A stretch of DNA of 6,685 nt, from the NCBI GenBank assembly GCA_021160845.1, contig JAGHBT010000030.1, positions 1 through 6,685 on the forward strand. The letters are read 5' to 3'. Source of the stretch: a bacterium (GTDB lineage: Bacteria > Krumholzibacteriota > Krumholzibacteriia > Krumholzibacteriales > WJIX01). Below, piece after piece: positions 5,602 through 6,685 of the stretch (within the stretch, counting starts at the first letter, position 1; every line of letters begins with the position of its first letter). The notes under the pieces were generated by a model. It did no database searches. It was given only the letters and a program-made list of their open reading frames with translations, and was not told where the DNA came from. Both the position numbers and the translations under genes were made by a program.

Positions 5602-6685
5602 ATGAAAAGAATTTTAGCGCTATTTGTCATGGTTGTTTTTGTTTCCGTCTCATTTATTAATTGCAGTGAAGATGAGGTAACAAACCCGGAAGATAACTGC
5701 ACCCATTCTCCGATAGTTATTATAATTAGCCCGTCAAACGATTTCTCTTTTATGCAGGCAGATACAATTAGTTTCACCGGGGCGGGGGAGGATTATAATG
5801 GAATCGATCTGCCGGACAGCATGCTGGTTTGGATATCGAATCGTGATGACACTATAGGTACGGGAGCTTTGTTTGACAGGGACAATTTATCTGTGGGAAC
5901 TCATGTTATTACTCTTAATGGTACAGATGGTTACGGTAACTCTGACACGGATGATATTATAATACATGTAACTTCTAATTTGATTACAGTCCCCGCAACA
6001 GATGGTTATCCAATGGGGTGGATAGGTTTAGAAAGTGACGAGGAACCTATTCACACGGTATCGCTCGATGAGTTTCAGATTGGCAAATATGAGGTAACAT
6101 ACAATCTATGGGTGGATGTCAAGGCATGGGCTGAATCGAATGGATATGAATTCGCGAATGTTGGGCAGCGGGGAGGATGTTTTAATCCGCCTTGCGGTAC
6201 TACAGATCAGCATCCGGCGACAAGCGTAGGTTGGAGAGACTGCATAGCTTGGTGCAACGCCTATTCAGAAAAGGTGGGATTAACGCCAGCCTATTACAAA
6301 ACTTCTGCGAAAGCAGAATATTATAGGAATTCATGGACAGATGGGGATATAGGTAACGATTGTGTAGATTGGACTGCGGATGGCTTCAGGTTGCCGACAG
6401 AGGCACAGTGGGAATATGCGGCCAGATATATAGATGGTATAAATGTTTCGTCGGGAGATAGACACAGCGGAAATAACCTGCACTCCTATGTGGGGAATTG
6501 CGCGTGGTTCGAGGATAATTCAGGTTCAACCACGCATCCGGCAGGGATGCTGCGGGCAAACAGTTTAGGAGCTAACGACATGAGTGGTAACGTATGGGAA
6601 TGGTGCTGGGATTGGTACGGAAGTTATCCGGATACCTCCTGTGATAATCCGTTGGGTCCTGATAGCGGAACTCGCCGGGTTATTC
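5602..6685 (+). CDS. Lipoprotein with Ig-like region and formylglycine-generating-enzyme (sulfatase-modifying factor) domain; 3' end cut by the window
   Basis: The visible 361 residues start at ATG 5602 with GGGAG (5593-5597) upstream. Residues 1-21 are a signal peptide ending in Cys21 (SFINC). The lipobox is atypical but reasonable, so the protein is probably lipid-anchored on the periplasmic or outer side. Residues about 36-123 resemble a bacterial Ig/PKD-like beta domain (ISPSNDFSF, then LSVGTHVITLNGTDGYGNS). From about 128 the FGE-sulfatase fold begins: PMGW (137-140), FQIGKYEVT (158-166), HPATSVGWRD (204-213), GFRLPTEAQWEYAAR (261-275) and NSLGANDMSGNVWEWCWDWYG (from 320 on), all family signatures. 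The window stops at GTRRVI, just before the expected RGGSW-type motif and C-terminal region where true FGE has its active-site cysteines. Catalysis therefore cannot be judged, and many relatives are structural or binding proteins. Eight cysteines after residue 190 suggest disulfides. Confidence 0.9.
   Translation, partial: MKRILALFVMVVFVSVSFINCSEDEVTNPEDNCTHSPIVIIISPSNDFSFMQADTISFTGAGEDYNGIDLPDSMLVWISNRDDTIGTGALFDRDNLSVGTHVITLNGTDGYGNSDTDDIIIHVTSNLITVPATDGYPMGWIGLESDEEPIHTVSLDEFQIGKYEVTYNLWVDVKAWAESNGYEFANVGQRGGCFNPPCGTTDQHPATSVGWRDCIAWCNAYSEKVGLTPAYYKTSAKAEYYRNSWTDGDIGNDCVDWTADGFRLPTEAQWEYAARYIDGINVSSGDRHSGNNLHSYVGNCAWFEDNSGSTTHPAGMLRANSLGANDMSGNVWEWCWDWYGSYPDTSCDNPLGPDSGTRRVI

Noticed and set aside
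1..6685. CRISPR arrays, tRNA and rRNA genes
   Set aside because: No regularly spaced direct repeats, tRNA cloverleaf with T-loop and anticodon arms, or rRNA-like segments were seen.

Overview
The window is bacterial chromosomal DNA of moderate GC content. It has clear Shine-Dalgarno sites, sigma70-like promoters and a signal-peptide lipoprotein. The gene set points to an anaerobe or microaerophile: a flavodiiron O2/NO reductase, a PurM/HypE-like protein, and a lipoprotein that joins an Ig-like region to a formylglycine-generating-enzyme (FGE) fold. The last gene type is common in FCB-group and related candidate phyla, but the taxon is only a guess. All recognised genes lie on the + strand.

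Region 1-976 has no intact protein gene. Most of it, about 122-849, reads as a group II intron RNA: a long structured 5' part, a catalytic domain V at 777-810, and a domain VI with a bulged branch-point A and a 3' AC end. Its reverse transcriptase/maturase gene is gone. Only the start of the ORF remains (ATG at 682, about 13 family-like codons, then a stop at 742-744), and domain IV has collapsed to a short hairpin. Just downstream are a good promoter (TTGACG-N17-TAGTAT, 876-904) and a strong 10-bp hairpin (924-946), leading into an ORF6N-domain DNA-binding protein (977-1513). The spacer 1514-1788 is non-coding and rich in inverted repeats. Complementary 7-mers at the ORF6N start codon (974-980) and after its stop (1539-1545) weakly suggest a mobile-cassette layout.

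Region 1789-4077 is a two-gene operon. It holds an AIR-synthase/PurM-like protein related to HypE but lacking the HypE C-terminal cysteine (1789-2844), then a complete A-type flavodiiron protein with all diiron ligands and a flavodoxin domain (2893-4077). Each start is fixed by a strong SD. A GC-rich hairpin at about 4113-4153 is a likely terminator.

Region 4200-6685 holds an ATP-grasp ligase of unknown substrate (4200-5384). A promoter lies immediately after its stop (5388-5416), followed by a leader of about 185 nt containing a hairpin. Last comes a lipoprotein with an Ig-like region and an FGE/sulfatase-modifying-factor domain (5602 onward). The window edge cuts this gene just before the position where the family's catalytic C-terminal motif would be expected.

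The clearest unusual element is the maturase-less group II intron. The PurM-like/flavodiiron pairing and the ATP-grasp next to an FGE lipoprotein are worth a second look but are not proven systems.
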